From a virus, in the IMG/VR virus record IMGVR_UViG_3300031862_000012, positions 1-39,422 of that record: 39,422 bases of DNA; one strand, written 5' to 3'. Below the pieces are notes generated by a model that saw nothing but the letters and a program-made list of their open reading frames with translations, had not been told where the DNA came from and ran no database searches. Positions 38,633-39,422 of the stretch are shown one piece after another. The position numbers and the translations under genes are program-made. Numbering within the stretch: the stretch's first letter is position 1; each line of letters starts with the position of its first letter.

Positions 38633-39422
38633 ATGTCTATTAGTTTTGTAAGGACTAAAACAGCGACAAGCACTGCGCCAGTTAAAACTGGCGGTGTTTC
38701 TTTTAAAAAAACTGGTGGTAAGGCTATAATTCCTAAAAAGGGTAAGACCTTACAAGAAAAACTGGAAGAGAATATGTTTATCGGGCCGATTGCCGGACTT
38801 GGCAGAACGATTGGTGAACAGGTTTTATTCCCGATGACAAAAGAATATCAGTATGTTAAAGGCGACCAAGAAAAATTAAAAGAAGTCGCCCCATCGTTTA
38901 AAAAAACACCAACGCAAGTGGCTGGTGAGATTGGTTTTACCGCATTATCAGCACTTCCTTTTCTTGGTATTGCCGGTAAGGCGGCTAAGGGCATTTCTTT
39001 CGCTGGTAAAGTAGCAAGAGGCGCTGGGGCTGGGATTGGTTATGGCGCAGGATTTGGAGCAACAGGAACAGCAGCCGCAGGCGGAACACCGAAACAAATA
39101 GCAATGGGTGCTGGGATTAGCACAGGAGCGGGAGCATTATTGGGAGCGGGAGCAACAGCACTTTCAATCGGAGCGGGAGCATTGACTAAAACAATTTTAG
39201 GCAAAGTAAAAAATGTAAATCAAACCAAGAATTTTATTGAAACCTTGTCAGAACCAAGTTATAAAGTAAGAGTGGCAACGCCAGAAGAAATAAAATTATC
39301 AAGAACTATTGAGAATAAAGTTTTAAAAAGAACAGAACGGATTAATCAGATTGAAAACCAATTATCAGGCTTGAAACAACCTACAAAACCAAAAGTTATT
39401 AAACCCCCAATCCCCAAAAAAC
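38633..39422 (+). CDS. Large internal virion protein, N-terminal part
   Basis: The gene starts at the ATG at 38633, 2 nt after the preceding stop, and runs off the right edge. Removing the 92-base terminal repeat and continuing at base 1 gives one 1025-aa frame ending at 2380. Residues about 95-190 are very Ala/Gly-rich and hydrophobic (FTALSALPFLGIAGKAAKG, GAGAGIGYGAGFGATGTAAA), like glycine-zipper membrane segments. Such a segment would suit a protein inserted into the host envelope during DNA ejection. Confidence 0.6.
   Translation, partial: MSISFVRTKTATSTAPVKTGGVSFKKTGGKAIIPKKGKTLQEKLEENMFIGPIAGLGRTIGEQVLFPMTKEYQYVKGDQEKLKEVAPSFKKTPTQVAGEIGFTALSALPFLGIAGKAAKGISFAGKVARGAGAGIGYGAGFGATGTAAAGGTPKQIAMGAGISTGAGALLGAGATALSIGAGALTKTILGKVKNVNQTKNFIETLSEPSYKVRVATPEEIKLSRTIENKVLKRTERINQIENQLSGLKQPTKPKVIKPPIPKK
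39331..39422. repeat. Near-identical terminal repeat, right copy (partner 1-92)
   Basis: Matches bases 1-92 at 90 of 92 positions in the same reading frame (differences at 39389 and 39419). See the left copy at 1-92. Confidence 0.85.

Noticed and set aside
1-39422. Alternative genetic code (TGA or TAG read as an amino acid)
   Set aside because: Genes with clear families end normally at TAA, TAG and TGA, and none continues with homologous sequence past a stop.

Overview
The window is essentially one complete genome of a tailed double-stranded DNA phage with podovirus-like virion genes, about 39.3 kb. It is AT-rich, uses the standard genetic code (all three stop codons end genes) and is tightly packed, with every convincing gene but one on the + strand. 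The first and last 92 bases match at 90 of 92 positions and lie in the same frame of the same gene. The molecule is therefore probably circular or terminally redundant, and the window cuts one large virion gene in two. The host is a bacterium with sigma-70-type promoters (TTGACA/TATAAT, 17-nt spacers), DnaA boxes (TTATCCACA) and a normal anti-Shine-Dalgarno, since one gene has a 12-base AAAGGAGGTGAT. Many other genes have no Shine-Dalgarno at all. A low-GC host is likely (Bacillota or Patescibacteria are possible), but its identity cannot be read from the sequence.

Layout. 1-2380: C-terminal part of a large internal virion protein. 2381-2626: the only minus-strand gene, a small membrane protein with its own promoter. 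2732-4490: four genes with strong Shine-Dalgarno sequences, including a metallophosphoesterase. 4575-4991: a one-gene cassette bounded by inverted repeats. 4991-6297: lysis-type genes (tiny membrane protein, M23 endopeptidase, holin-like protein) behind a structured leader and ending at a terminator. 6324-8684: a replication control region with promoters, DnaA boxes, a three-way-junction RNA element, a winged-helix replication initiator with an iteron-type origin inside its gene, and a ribbon-helix-helix regulator. 8765-13068: small early genes, including a Rad52-like annealing protein, a secreted 3D-domain protein and a protein built on 15-bp tandem repeats.

The late region starts near 13080 with a promoter, a roughly 90-nt transcript and a strong terminator, an arrangement like lambda pR'-tR'. 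It continues with terminase, portal, a small basic protein, scaffold and major capsid protein. The capsid gene is interrupted after 19 nt by a 728-nt group I intron carrying an HNH endonuclease gene. Two possible capsid accessory proteins follow.

The most striking part is 21046-28496. Ten overlapping genes sit between capsid and tail genes and look like a complete sugar-modification pathway: GDP-mannose 4,6-dehydratase, a GDP-perosamine-synthase-like aminotransferase, a sugar N-formyltransferase, an acetyltransferase, a methyltransferase and four glycosyltransferases. The predicted product is a perosamine or N-formylperosamine glycan on the virion or the host surface. The rest, 28484 to the end and around the junction, encodes connector and tail proteins, a second HNH endonuclease, a glycine-rich adhesin, a repeat-bearing tail fibre, several small proteins and three consecutive ejection-type internal virion proteins. 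No DNA polymerase, helicase, RNA polymerase or integrase is recognisable, so replication and transcription appear to depend on the host.
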